From Streptosporangium nondiastaticum (GTDB taxonomy: Bacteria; Actinomycetota; Actinomycetes; Streptomycetales; Streptomycetaceae), in contig NZ_PXWG01000061.1 of NCBI RefSeq assembly GCF_003011965.1, positions 1 to 37,079 of the forward strand: a stretch of 37,079 nucleotides of DNA. The letters are read 5' to 3'. The notes beneath the pieces were generated by a model, which worked only from the letters and a program-made list of their open reading frames with translations, made no database searches and was not told the DNA's origin. Below are positions 7,629 through 15,796 of this stretch, piece after piece; position 1 is the first letter of the stretch, and every line of letters begins with the position of its first letter. Made by a program: the position numbers and the translations under genes.

Positions 7629-8258
7629 CTACGGCCGCAGCGCCCGCATCAGCAGATCGGCCAGGTGACCCGCCACCTGCTGCGCGCTCAGCCTGCCCTC
7701 CGCGCGGTACCAGGCGCCCAGGTGGTGGACCGAGCCGAAGTGGTAGTCGACCACCAGGTCCGCGGGGGTGGCCGCGGTGAACACGCCGCTGCGCTGGCCC
7801 TCCTCGACCAGGGCCCGGAAGCGCTCGTGGTAGCGGCGCCGCTCCGCCCGGACCTGCGCGAGCTTCTCCGGCCCCAGGTGGTGCATGGAGCGGAAGAAGA
7901 TCGTCGTGTCGTCGAGGTTCTCGATGGTGGTGACCACGACGTCGGCCGCGGCCTCGCGCAGCCGCGTCTCGACGGGCGCCCGCGAGCCCGCGAACGCGTC
8001 CAGGCGCTCCTGCTGCAGCCGCAGCACGCGCCCGTAGACCTCGTGCAGCAGGTCGTCCTTCGAGCCGAAGTAGTGGTAGAGGGCGCCCTTCGTGACGCCC
8101 GCCGCCTCCACGATCTCCTGCACCGACGTGCGGTCGTAGCCCCGCTCGGCGAAGAGCCGGGTGGCGGCGGCGAGCAGCCGCTGCGGCACGGGCTCGCCCT
8201 CCGGCGCGGCGCACCGCGCCCCGCTCACGCTCCGCCGCCCGGCGGCCGCATCGCTCAC
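7629..8258 (-). CDS. TetR family regulator, second gene of the SDR operon
   Basis: TetR-type repressor of 209 residues. The helix-turn-helix (about residues 28-72) contains VQEIVEAAGVTKGALYHYFG followed by SKDDLLHEV. The C-terminal part, with TIFFRSMHHLGPEKLAQVRA, is typical of fatty-acid and acyl-CoA regulators. The GTG at 8258 overlaps the SDR stop codon (GTGA), so the two genes are translationally coupled. The operon promoter carries a TetR-type site at 9048-9067, and a very similar site precedes the APH/acyl-CoA dehydrogenase operon at 22000-22019. The protein may therefore control both operons (inference). Confidence 0.9.
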   Translation of the reverse strand: MSDAAAGRRSVSGARCAAPEGEPVPQRLLAAATRLFAERGYDRTSVQEIVEAAGVTKGALYHYFGSKDDLLHEVYGRVLRLQQERLDAFAGSRAPVETRLREAAADVVVTTIENLDDTTIFFRSMHHLGPEKLAQVRAERRRYHERFRALVEEGQRSGVFTAATPADLVVDYHFGSVHHLGAWYRAEGRLSAQQVAGHLADLLMRALRP

Positions 8259-9016
8259 AGCCCCTCTTCCAGCTTGCGCTGGAGGTGGTTCATGCCGCGC
8301 AGCCAGCGGTCGGGGTCGGTCGCGCGGGCCGCGTAGTAGTCCGCGACCTCCGGGTGCGGCAGGATCAGGAAGCGGCCCGCGGCCATCCCCTCGAAGAGGG
8401 CGTCCGCCACCTGCGCGGGCTCGATCGCGGTGGGCACGAGGATCAGGTCCCCGGCCGGGCCCGTGCCGCGCAGCATGTCCGTCCGCACGCCCTGCGGGCA
8501 GATGGCGTGCACGTCGACGCCGCAGTGGCGGTAGGTGAGCGAGAGCCACTCGGCGAAGGCGAGGGCCGCGTGCTTGGAAACGCTGTACGGGGCCGAGCCG
8601 AGCATCGTGAGCAGCCCGGCCGCGGAGACCGTGGACACGAACCGGCCGCTGCCGCGGTCGAGCCACTCGGGCAGCAACTGGCGCGCCGCGCGCACGTGGG
8701 CCATGACGTTGACGTCCCAGGCGGTCTCCCAGAGATCCTCCTCGGCCTCCGGGCCGCCCGCCGGGGCGACCCCGGCGTTGGCGCAGTAGACGTCGATGCG
8801 GCCGCCGAGCGCCTCGCGGGCGGCCGGCACGATGCCGGAGGCGTCGCCGGGCACGGCCGTCGCGCCGATCTCCGCCGCGACCGCCTCGGCCTTGGCGGCG
8901 TCGAGGTCGTTGACCGCGACCCGCGCCCCTTCGGCCGCGAACCGGCGGGCCAGCGCGGCCCCGATGCCGCCTCCCGCTCCGGTGACGACGACTCCCGCGT
9001 CCCGCACGATGCCCAC
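8255..9016 (-). CDS. Short-chain dehydrogenase/reductase
   Basis: NAD(P)-dependent oxidoreductase of the classical SDR family, 253 residues. It has the nucleotide-binding TGAGGGIG at residues 12-19, NAG at 80-82, catalytic Ser131 in SAAG and the YxxxK pair Tyr144/Lys148. The GTG at 9016 is chosen because GGGAG lies 7 nt upstream. The segment VNDLDAAKAEAV after the second beta strand has an Asp that favours NAD over NADP. The substrate is unknown; coupling to a TetR of acyl-CoA-regulator type suggests lipid or hydroxyacyl metabolism. Confidence 0.93.
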   Translation of the reverse strand: MGIVRDAGVVVTGAGGGIGAALARRFAAEGARVAVNDLDAAKAEAVAAEIGATAVPGDASGIVPAAREALGGRIDVYCANAGVAPAGGPEAEEDLWETAWDVNVMAHVRAARQLLPEWLDRGSGRFVSTVSAAGLLTMLGSAPYSVSKHAALAFAEWLSLTYRHCGVDVHAICPQGVRTDMLRGTGPAGDLILVPTAIEPAQVADALFEGMAAGRFLILPHPEVADYYAARATDPDRWLRGMNHLQRKLEEGL

Positions 9017-9047
9017 GCTCGGTCTCCCTCGGCTCGGCTGCACCGCG

Positions 9048-9067
9048 CAGACTAACCAGTCGGTATG
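9048..9067 (-). promoter_or_regulatory. TetR-type operator before the SDR-TetR operon
   Basis: Read on the minus strand the site is CATACCGACTGGTTAGTCTG. Its first 13 bases differ by one (T for C) from an idealised CATACCGACCGGTCGGTATG palindrome, and 16 of 20 match overall. It lies 31 nt upstream of the SDR GTG. The nearly perfect version occurs at 22000-22019. Confidence 0.6.
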
Positions 9068-9141
9068 TGCCGGGGGAAGAGGCCGGGAACGCGCCCGGAG
9101 GCACGCCCTCCGACATTCTCCCGGCCGGGCCGCCGGAGCGT

Positions 9142-9147
9142 TAGCGT
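9142..9147 (+). promoter_or_regulatory. -10 box for a probably leaderless transcript
   Basis: TAGCGT ends 8 nt before the ATG at 9156, the spacing expected when transcription starts at the start codon. No ribosome site fits 9156, and GGAG at 9135-9138 would be upstream of the transcript. No convincing -35 was found. Confidence 0.4.
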
Positions 9148-9155
9148 GCATGACC

Positions 9156-10442
9156 ATGCGGCACTCTTCCGGGGGACGCCCCCCGAACGCACGGCGCGTG
9201 ACGAGGCGCCAGGTGCTGGGCACGGCGGCCGCTGGCGCCCTCGCCGGCCCGGCCGCCGCACCGGCGCGGGCCGCGGCCGCCCCGCGCGTCCGCACCGGCT
9301 TCGACCGGCTGGCGGAGAGCGGCTACGCCCTGCTCGCCGGGGACCGCGTCGGCGTCGTCACCAACCCCACGGGCGTCACCGCCGGCCTCCGGCACGTCGT
9401 GGACGTCCTGCACGCCGACCGGCGCGTCGACCTCCGCGCGGTCTTCGGCCCCGAGCACGGCTTCCGCGGCACGGCACAGGCCGGCGGCTCGGAGCCCACG
9501 CGCACGGACCCCGCCACCGGCCTCCCGGTCCACGACATCCACGGCAAGCGCGGCCGCGAGCTCGCCGCCCTGTTCCGCCGCGCCGGCGTGGACACCGTCG
9601 TGTTCGACATCCAGGACGTGGGAGCGCGCTTCTACACGTACGTGTGGACGCTGTACGACTGCCTGATCGCCACGGCGCTCGCGGGCCTGCGGACCGTGGT
9701 CCTGGACCGGCCGGCCCCCCTCACGGGCCGCGGCGCGCACGGCCCGGTCCTGGAGCGCTCCCTGGCTTCCGGCGTGGGCCGCGAGCCGATCGCGCAGGCG
9801 CACGGCATGACCGTGGCCGAGCTGGCCCTGCTGTTCAACGCCGCGCACGTGCCGGCGGCGGCCGGGCGGCCCGCACGGCTGGACACCGTGCCCATGAGCG
9901 GCTGGCGGCGCGGCGACCTCTTCGGCGACACCGGGCTGCCGTGGGTCCCGCCCAGCCCCAACATGCCCACGCCCGGCACCGCCCTCGCCTACCCGGGCAC
10001 CTGCCTGCTGGAGGGCACGAACCTCTCCGAGGGCCGCGGCACCACCCTCCCGTTCGAACTCGTGGGCGCCGAAGGCATCGACCACCGCTGGGCCGACGCC
10101 CTGAACGCCCTGGACCTGCCCGGCGTGCGCTTCCGGGAGGCGTACGCGGTGCCCGCCTTCTCCAAGTTCCAGGGGCGCACCATCGGCGGCGTGCACCTCC
10201 ACGTCCACGACCCCCGGGCCTTCCAGCACGTACGGACGGGCATCGCGCTGCTCGTGACGGCCCGGCAGGTGTGGCCGGGCTTCGCATGGCGCCCCGACCG
10301 GTGGATCGACCGGCTCGCGGGGACCGCGTCCGTACGCACCATGACCGACGCGGGCGCCCCCGTGGACGACATCGTGGCCGCCTGGCAGCCCGGGCTGGAG
10401 GAGTTCCGGGCCCTGCGCGAGGAGCACCTGCTCTACGGCTGA
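9156..10442 (+). CDS. DUF1343 / NamZ-like exo-beta-N-acetylmuramidase, Tat-exported
   Basis: Secreted enzyme of the DUF1343 family, whose characterised member NamZ releases N-acetylmuramic acid from the non-reducing end of peptidoglycan fragments. The N-terminus has a twin-arginine signal (TRRQVLG, Arg17-Arg18, a hydrophobic Ala/Gly stretch and a cleavage site near APARA). The mature part shows conserved family segments FGPEHGFRG, FDIQDVGARFYTY, VLDRPAPL, PSPNMPTPGTA and EGTNLSEGRGTT. The length of 428 residues fits. The ATG at 9156 is preferred on promoter spacing; 9150 is the alternative. A GC-rich hairpin follows. Likely role is wall-fragment recycling or autolysis outside the membrane. 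Confidence 0.9.
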   Translation: MRHSSGGRPPNARRVTRRQVLGTAAAGALAGPAAAPARAAAAPRVRTGFDRLAESGYALLAGDRVGVVTNPTGVTAGLRHVVDVLHADRRVDLRAVFGPEHGFRGTAQAGGSEPTRTDPATGLPVHDIHGKRGRELAALFRRAGVDTVVFDIQDVGARFYTYVWTLYDCLIATALAGLRTVVLDRPAPLTGRGAHGPVLERSLASGVGREPIAQAHGMTVAELALLFNAAHVPAAAGRPARLDTVPMSGWRRGDLFGDTGLPWVPPSPNMPTPGTALAYPGTCLLEGTNLSEGRGTTLPFELVGAEGIDHRWADALNALDLPGVRFREAYAVPAFSKFQGRTIGGVHLHVHDPRAFQHVRTGIALLVTARQVWPGFAWRPDRWIDRLAGTASVRTMTDAGAPVDDIVAAWQPGLEEFRALREEHLLYG

Positions 10443-10450
10443 CCGCCACG

Positions 10451-10486
10451 GCCCCCGGGGGCTGTCCCCACCCCGCCCCCGGGGGC
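10451..10486 (+). terminator. GC-rich hairpin after the NamZ-like gene
   Basis: Two copies of the self-complementary GCCCCCGGGGGC (10451-10462 and 10475-10486) flank a 12-nt loop. It starts 9 nt after the stop codon. There is no U-tract. Confidence 0.5.
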
Positions 10487-10569
10487 GCATCGGATGGTGC
10501 CGGAACGGCGCGCCGGGAATCGTGGAACGAGCCACCACGAACGGCCCAGCGACCCGAGGAGCGACCCCG

Positions 10570-11931
10570 ATGACCCCCCAGCGCCGCCGCCGGCGCACCG
10601 GCCTGCCCGCCGCTCTGCTGCTCACCCTGATCCTGTGCGTCCTCTCCTGGACGCCCGCCCTCGTGCAGCAGGCGCGGGCTCGCACCGCCGGCCCCGTGGC
10701 GGCCCTCGCCGCCGCGGCCCACCCCCTGCGCACCACCGAGCCGGGCGGCGGCGTCGCGGACCTGCGCCCCCTCGGCGCCATGGTCGGCGACGCCACGGTG
10801 GTCGGCGTCGGGGAGGCCACGCACAGCTCGCACGAGTTCTTCACCAACAAGCACCGCATCTTCCGCTACCTCGTGGAGGAGAAGGGCTTCACGGCCTTCG
10901 CCCTGGAAGCCAACTGGAGCGCGGGCCTGCGCATCAACGACTACGTGCTGCACGGCAAGGGCGACCTGCGGCAGATCATGCGGGAGGAGTTCCAGGACGC
11001 GTACCGCCTCTGGAACACCCGCGAGTACCTCGACCTGTTCACGTGGATGCGCGACTACAACGCCCATCACGCGCGCAAGGTGCAGTTCGTGGGCAACGAC
11101 GCCGCCTACGCCGGACCGGAGCTGTTCGACCGGGTGACCGGATACGCCCGCGCGCACCACCCCGCGATCCTGCCCCGCCTCGCCGGGCTCTACCGCGGGC
11201 AGCGCCCCGAGCCCGGCACCAGTGTGCGGGACACCATGCAGGCGCTGCTGAAGAAGCCCCTCGCCGAGCGCCGCGCCGACGCCGGCCGCGCCCGGGAGGC
11301 CCTCGCCCTGCTGGCCGGGCAGCACCCCCGCGACGACCGCCGCGCCTTCGACCGCGCGGTGCAGGACGCGCGCGCCGTCGCCCAGGTCGCCGGCATGTAC
11401 GCCTACGACCTCGGCGACCCGAAGTCCGTCGCCGACTGCATGCGCTACCGCGACCGGGTCATGGCGGAGAACACCGTCTGGTGGCAGCGGCACACCGGGC
11501 AGAAGATCCTCCTGTCCGCGCACAACGCCCACGTCTCCTACGTGAGCGACGACCCGGCCCAGTACCCGAAGATGCAGGGCGCGTTCCTGCGCGACCGCCT
11601 CGGCGCCGCGTACGTCAACGTCCGGCTCACCTTCTCCGAGGGCTCCTTCAACACCCTCGACGACGAGGGACGCACCAAGCCCGTCACCCTCGGCCCCGCG
11701 GAACCCGGCAGCAACGAGCACACCCTCGACCAGGTCGCCCACCGCCGGGCCTGGCTGCTGGACATGCGCAACGCGCCCCGCGCCGCGAAGGACTGGCTGT
11801 CCACCGCCCGGCCGACCCGCAACATCGGCACCGCCTACCCGGAGCCCGCGTACATGACCGCGCTCGGCCGCTCGTACGACCTCCTCATCCACGTCCACGG
11901 CATCCGGGCGGCCGAACTCCTGGCCCCCTGA
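10570..11931 (+). CDS. Erythromycin esterase-like secreted hydrolase
   Basis: Member of the EreA/EreB family of metal-independent esterases that open macrolide lactone rings, but many Streptomyces homologues have unknown substrates. The protein has 453 residues. The N-terminus has RRRRR followed by a hydrophobic stretch and an Ala-rich cleavage region near residue 36, so it is probably exported, unlike the classical resistance enzymes. The conserved acidic/His motif is GEATHSSHEFF (Glu82, His85, His88), and the second catalytic region is SAHNAHVSY. ATG 10570 follows GAGGAG at 10556-10561. It directly follows the NamZ-like gene but has its own leader. Macrolide resistance should not be assumed. 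Confidence 0.88.
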   Translation: MTPQRRRRRTGLPAALLLTLILCVLSWTPALVQQARARTAGPVAALAAAAHPLRTTEPGGGVADLRPLGAMVGDATVVGVGEATHSSHEFFTNKHRIFRYLVEEKGFTAFALEANWSAGLRINDYVLHGKGDLRQIMREEFQDAYRLWNTREYLDLFTWMRDYNAHHARKVQFVGNDAAYAGPELFDRVTGYARAHHPAILPRLAGLYRGQRPEPGTSVRDTMQALLKKPLAERRADAGRAREALALLAGQHPRDDRRAFDRAVQDARAVAQVAGMYAYDLGDPKSVADCMRYRDRVMAENTVWWQRHTGQKILLSAHNAHVSYVSDDPAQYPKMQGAFLRDRLGAAYVNVRLTFSEGSFNTLDDEGRTKPVTLGPAEPGSNEHTLDQVAHRRAWLLDMRNAPRAAKDWLSTARPTRNIGTAYPEPAYMTALGRSYDLLIHVHGIRAAELLAP

Positions 11932-12058
11932 CGATGCCCTGATCCGCGGTACGCACGGTTCCAGGACACGGACGCGTGAAGCGCGTGACGGGAGTCTGGA
12001 CAGTCCCCCTCGGCAGCGGGACGATGCGCCGGCATCGGGCTGCTCGAGGGGGAATGCC

Positions 12059-13357
12059 ATGTCCGGCATGAGTGCGGAACCGTACTGGGAGCTGACGTTC
12101 GACGCCGACGGGGACGCCGACACCGGCGAGCGCGACGCCCTGATCCGCGGTGCCGTGAGCGAGGGCCTCACCGACCTCGTGGTGTTCGCGCACGGGTGGA
12201 ACAACGACAGGCCGATGGCCACGGCCCTCTACTCCCGCTTCTACGCGCCCTTCCCGGGCCTGGTCGCCCGCGCGCCCGGCGTGCGCCTGGGGTACGCGGG
12301 CGTGATCTGGCCGTCGATGCGCTTCCCGGGCGAGGCCGTCCCCGACTTCCCGTCGGCGGTCCCCGAGGCGCCGCCCGCCCCGCCCGTCCTCGACGCCGCC
12401 ACCCGCGAGGCCCTGATCAGGATCCTGCCGTGCGAGCGGGCCGTGCTGGACCGGCTCGCGGAGCTGGCCGCGGAGCAGCCCGAGGACCCCGCGCGCCTGG
12501 AGGAGTTCGTCTCCCTCGTCCGCGGCCTCGCCCCCGCCCCGCCGCAGGGGCTCGCGGCCGCGGACGCCGGTGAGGACGACGCCTCCTACCTGCTCACGGG
12601 CGACGCCCTGCGCGTGTGCGAGAGCTTCGCCGGCGCCCTGGACCGCATGGGCGCCCTGCCGCCCGCCTTCCTCGGCGGAGGCCTGAAACGGCTGTGGGGC
12701 GGCGCCCTCGAAGTGCTCCGGCAGATGTCGTACTACACGATGAAGCGGCGCGCGGGCATCGTCGGCGAGAAGGGCCTCGGGCCCGCGCTCGCCCTGCTCG
12801 CCGAGTCCGCCACCGGGCTGCGCGTCCACCTGGCCGGGCACAGCTTCGGCGCCCGCCTCGTGTCCTTCGCGCTGCGCGGACTGCCCGACGGCGGCACCGC
12901 CCTGGGCAGCGTGACCCTCCTCCAGGGCGCCTTCTCGCACTACGCCTTCTCGTCCAGCCTGCCGTTCGACACCGGCCGCGGCGGGGCGCTCGACGGGCTG
13001 TACCGGCGGATCCGCGGGCCGCTGGTGGCCTGCCACTCGAGCCACGACTCCGCGCTGGGCACCCTCTATCCCCTCGCGTCCATGGTGTCCCGCGAGGACG
13101 ACGAGCTCCTCGGTCTCGGCGACGGCCGGTGGGGCGCCGTCGGCCACGACGGCATCCGGGCCGTCGACCCCTGCGCCAGGATCGCCCTGGACGAGGCGCT
13201 GCGCGGCGCCCTGCCCGCCGAGGGGTGCGTGAGCGTCGACGCCTCATCGGTCGTCGCCCGCGGCGGGCCCCCGTCGGGCGCCCACAGCGACATCTGCCAC
13301 GAGGAGCTGGCCCGCGTCATCCTCCACGCCGGCCGCGTCCTCCCCGCCGGGCCGTGA
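12059..13357 (+). CDS. Alpha/beta-hydrolase fold protein, cytoplasmic
   Basis: Putative serine hydrolase of 432 residues with no signal peptide. FAHGWNN at 43-49 is the oxyanion-hole turn after the first central strand, and GHSFGA at 260-265 is the nucleophile elbow (Ser262). An acidic residue and a C-terminal His, perhaps in GAHSDICHEELARV near residue 410, would complete the triad. An insertion of about 150 residues between the two motifs (Pro/Ala-rich, residues 95-235) forms a cap-like region. The start follows GAGGGGG. It could be a lipase or peptidase relative; the substrate is unknown. It stands alone between the esterase-like gene and a tandem repeat. Confidence 0.82.
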   Translation: MSGMSAEPYWELTFDADGDADTGERDALIRGAVSEGLTDLVVFAHGWNNDRPMATALYSRFYAPFPGLVARAPGVRLGYAGVIWPSMRFPGEAVPDFPSAVPEAPPAPPVLDAATREALIRILPCERAVLDRLAELAAEQPEDPARLEEFVSLVRGLAPAPPQGLAAADAGEDDASYLLTGDALRVCESFAGALDRMGALPPAFLGGGLKRLWGGALEVLRQMSYYTMKRRAGIVGEKGLGPALALLAESATGLRVHLAGHSFGARLVSFALRGLPDGGTALGSVTLLQGAFSHYAFSSSLPFDTGRGGALDGLYRRIRGPLVACHSSHDSALGTLYPLASMVSREDDELLGLGDGRWGAVGHDGIRAVDPCARIALDEALRGALPAEGCVSVDASSVVARGGPPSGAHSDICHEELARVILHAGRVLPAGP

Positions 13358-13396
13358 ACCGTGCCCCTGAGCCGGGCCGGGCCGACCGGGCCCGGT

Positions 13397-13462
13397 GAGC
13401 CGGGCCGAACGAACCGAGGCGAATGAACCGAGGCGGTTGAACCGAGCCGAATGAACCGGGTT
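13397..13462. repeat. 14-bp tandem repeat, about four degenerate units
   Basis: Units are GAACCGAGGCGAAT (13411-13424), GAACCGAGGCGGTT (13425-13438) and GAACCGAGCCGAAT (13439-13452), preceded by the diverged GAGCCGGGCCGAAC (13397-13410) and followed by a partial GAACCGGGTT. The period is not a multiple of three and the array is noncoding. The flanking 13358-13396 and 13463-13591 show no other gene; GGAGG at 13579-13583 is the ribosome site of the next gene. Confidence 0.85.
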
Positions 13463-13591
13463 CCACATCCCGGCGCGACTTCGGGGTAGCAGAGCGGAGT
13501 CGGCCGCGCACCGCGGCCGAGGGATCCGAATGGCGATGAGTTACGTCCCTTCCATGTCGATCCGAGTCCGCGCTGTCGGAGGTGGGATGCA

Positions 13592-14203
13592 GTGGCAGGT
13601 TTCAGAGCACTCGCACGAGAGGTGCGCAATCCACGGAACACCATCGCCTTGCGGCGGACCTCCCTGCGCAAGTGCCTCGAGCGCTTCGCCCCGTACGGGC
13701 ACCGGGCGACCTGGCACCACCTGTGCGACCTGGCCGGGATCGCCCCGGCCGACCGGGCCCCCGACCCGGCCCGGCTGGTCGTCGCGCTGACCGAGCTGGA
13801 GGAGGCCCGCGCGGTCTGGCTCGCCTACGAGGCGTCCTTCGCCGACCGCCGCAAGCGTGAGAAGCACGACGGCATCCGGCAGCCCGCCGCCGTCGACGCG
13901 TGGCACCGCAACACCTGGGGCGGCTGCGACATCGTGCCCTGCGTGAGCCCCGACGTCTACCCGGCCGCCCGGCTCTCCGACGTGCTGCGCCGGGTCATCG
14001 CCGCCATGGAGGCCGACCCCGGGGACGTCTGCCCCGTCTGCTCGCAGGACCGCCTGGAGTGGCGCCCCGACCTCGACCGCTGCCCCGCGCAGGGCCCCGT
14101 CTGCGCGGACTGCGGCATCGTGGTCCCCGCGCCCGTACTCACCCCGGGGGCGCTGGCCGCGGCCCGCCGCCGGGTGCTGGAAGACCGTTACGCGGCGGTG
14201 TGA
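13592..14203 (+). CDS. Hypothetical protein with C-terminal zinc ribbon
   Basis: Not recognised. The GTG at 13592 follows GGAGG by 8 nt. The N-terminal part (residues 1-100) is basic and helical, with SLRKCLERFAPYGHRATWHH. The C-terminal part has CPVC at 147-150 and CADC at 171-174, a four-Cys zinc-ribbon spacing, plus Cys112 and Cys117. No signal peptide or membrane segment is present. A role in nucleic-acid binding is possible from the ribbon but unproven. It stands alone upstream of the amidase. Confidence 0.75.
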   Translation: MAGFRALAREVRNPRNTIALRRTSLRKCLERFAPYGHRATWHHLCDLAGIAPADRAPDPARLVVALTELEEARAVWLAYEASFADRRKREKHDGIRQPAAVDAWHRNTWGGCDIVPCVSPDVYPAARLSDVLRRVIAAMEADPGDVCPVCSQDRLEWRPDLDRCPAQGPVCADCGIVVPAPVLTPGALAAARRRVLEDRYAAV

Positions 14204-14320
14204 GCCCGGCCGCGGTCGCAGGGAGGGAACGGCCGGGAGGCCGGAAGGGGGGTGTCCGCCGTCCGCCGGTGGTGCGAGGATGCGGCACGGCCCACCGGTG
14301 TGCGAGAAGAGGCGGACGGC

Positions 14321-15763
14321 ATGGCGCAGTTGCACGATCTGACCGCGTTGGAGCAGGGGGCGGCGGTGCGGGCGGGAGAGGTGTCGCCCGTCGAGCTGAC
14401 CGAGCACTACCTGGAGCGCATCGGGCGGCTGGACGCCACCGTAGGGGCGTTCGTCACCGTCACCCCCGAGACGGCGCGCAAGCAGGCGGCCGACGCCGAG
14501 AGCGCGGCCTCGGCCGCCCGGCGCGAGGGCCGCGCGCTGCCGCCGCTGCACGGCGTGCCCGTGCCGGTCAAGGATCTCAGCCAGGTCGCCGGCGTGCGCT
14601 GCACGATGGGCTCGGCCGCGTACGCCGGCAACGTCGCCACGACGGACGACCACCTCGTGACGCGGCTGCGGGAGGCGGGCACGGTCCTGCTGGGAAAGAC
14701 CAGCACGCCCGAGTTCGGCCTGTCCTCGCACACCGAGAACGCCCTCGTGCCGCCCGCCCGCACCCCCTGGGACCTCGGCCGTTCGGCCGGCGGGTCGAGC
14801 GGCGGGGCCGCGGCCGCGGTCGCCGCGGGCCTCGCGCCGCTCGCGCACGGCAGCGACGGGGGCGGCTCCATCCGCATCCCGGCGTCCGCGTGCGGCCTGT
14901 TCGGCATCAAGCCCAGCCGCGGCCGGGTGAGCCCCGGCCCGCTCCTGCACGACGTGACCGGCCTGCTGACGCACGGGCCCCTGGCCCGCACGGTCGCGGA
15001 CGCCGCCGCGCTCCTCGACGCCCTCGCGGGGCCGATGCCCGGCGACCCGTACGCCGCGCCCTCGCTCCCGCCCGGCGAGACCTTCGCCGAGCACGCGCGG
15101 CGCGCCCCGGGCCGGCTGCGCATCGGCCACATCACGGAGGCGCCCGTCCCCGGGGTGGAGGTGCACCCCGAGTGCCGGCGCGCCGCTGAGGAGACGGCGG
15201 ACCTGCTGCGGGACCTCGGCCACGACGTGGAGGAACTGACGCTCCCGGGCGACGAGTCCCTGGCCCGGGCCTTCACCACCGTCTGGGACGTGCTGTCGAC
15301 GGTCATTCCCGTGCCGCCCGGCGGCGAGCGGCTCCTGCTGCCCCTCACCCGCCACCTGCGCGAGCGCGGCGCCCGCGTCACCGCCACGGAGTTCGCCGGG
15401 GCCCTCCAGCGGATGCGCGGGATCGCCCAGCTCGTCGACGACGTCCTGCAGGCGCCCGGCACCGGCTACGACGTGCTCCTGTCGCCCACCCTCGCCCGGC
15501 TCCCGCTGCCCGTCGGCGGGCTGCGCAACGACGACGACCCGGAGCGGGAGTTCGCGGACGTGGCCGGCTTCACGCCGTTCTGCCCGCTCTACAACGCGAC
15601 CGGCCGGCCCGCCGTGAGCGTGCCGCTGCACTGGACGCCCGAGGGCCTGCCCGTCGGGATCATGCTCGGCGGCCGCTACGGCGACGAGGCCGGCCTCATC
15701 TCGCTCTCCGCCCAGCTGGAGGAGGCCCGGCCGTGGGCCGGGCGGCGGCCCGCCCTGTGGTGA
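14321..15763 (+). CDS. Amidase signature family enzyme
   Basis: Amide or aryl-amide hydrolase of the amidase signature family (480 residues), cytoplasmic. The Ser-cisSer-Lys triad is visible: Lys84 in PVPVKDLS, cis-Ser159 in GGSSGG and nucleophile Ser183 in SDGGGSIRIPA. The usual GIKPSRGRVS follows, and the C-terminal NATGRPAVSVPLHW segment is the substrate-side strand. No GatB or GatC is nearby, so this is not the tRNA amidotransferase subunit. The start at 14321 is the first ATG giving the normal N-terminus; no strong ribosome site is visible. The substrate is unknown. Confidence 0.92.
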   Translation: MAQLHDLTALEQGAAVRAGEVSPVELTEHYLERIGRLDATVGAFVTVTPETARKQAADAESAASAARREGRALPPLHGVPVPVKDLSQVAGVRCTMGSAAYAGNVATTDDHLVTRLREAGTVLLGKTSTPEFGLSSHTENALVPPARTPWDLGRSAGGSSGGAAAAVAAGLAPLAHGSDGGGSIRIPASACGLFGIKPSRGRVSPGPLLHDVTGLLTHGPLARTVADAAALLDALAGPMPGDPYAAPSLPPGETFAEHARRAPGRLRIGHITEAPVPGVEVHPECRRAAEETADLLRDLGHDVEELTLPGDESLARAFTTVWDVLSTVIPVPPGGERLLLPLTRHLRERGARVTATEFAGALQRMRGIAQLVDDVLQAPGTGYDVLLSPTLARLPLPVGGLRNDDDPEREFADVAGFTPFCPLYNATGRPAVSVPLHWTPEGLPVGIMLGGRYGDEAGLISLSAQLEEARPWAGRRPALW

Positions 15764-15796
15764 GCGGCCCGCAGCAGCCCCGGGGAGCGGCGTTCC

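Noticed and set aside
10570..11931. Macrolide resistance determinant
   Set aside because: Family membership alone does not show macrolide hydrolysis, and an exported form next to a muramidase suggests another substrate.
9835..12222. 795-residue minus-strand frame
   Set aside because: Antisense of the NamZ-like and esterase-like genes, which have export signals and family motifs on the plus strand.
14321..15763. GatA subunit of the tRNA amidotransferase
   Set aside because: The amidase signature is shared, but gatB and gatC are not adjacent and the sequence reads as a general amidase.
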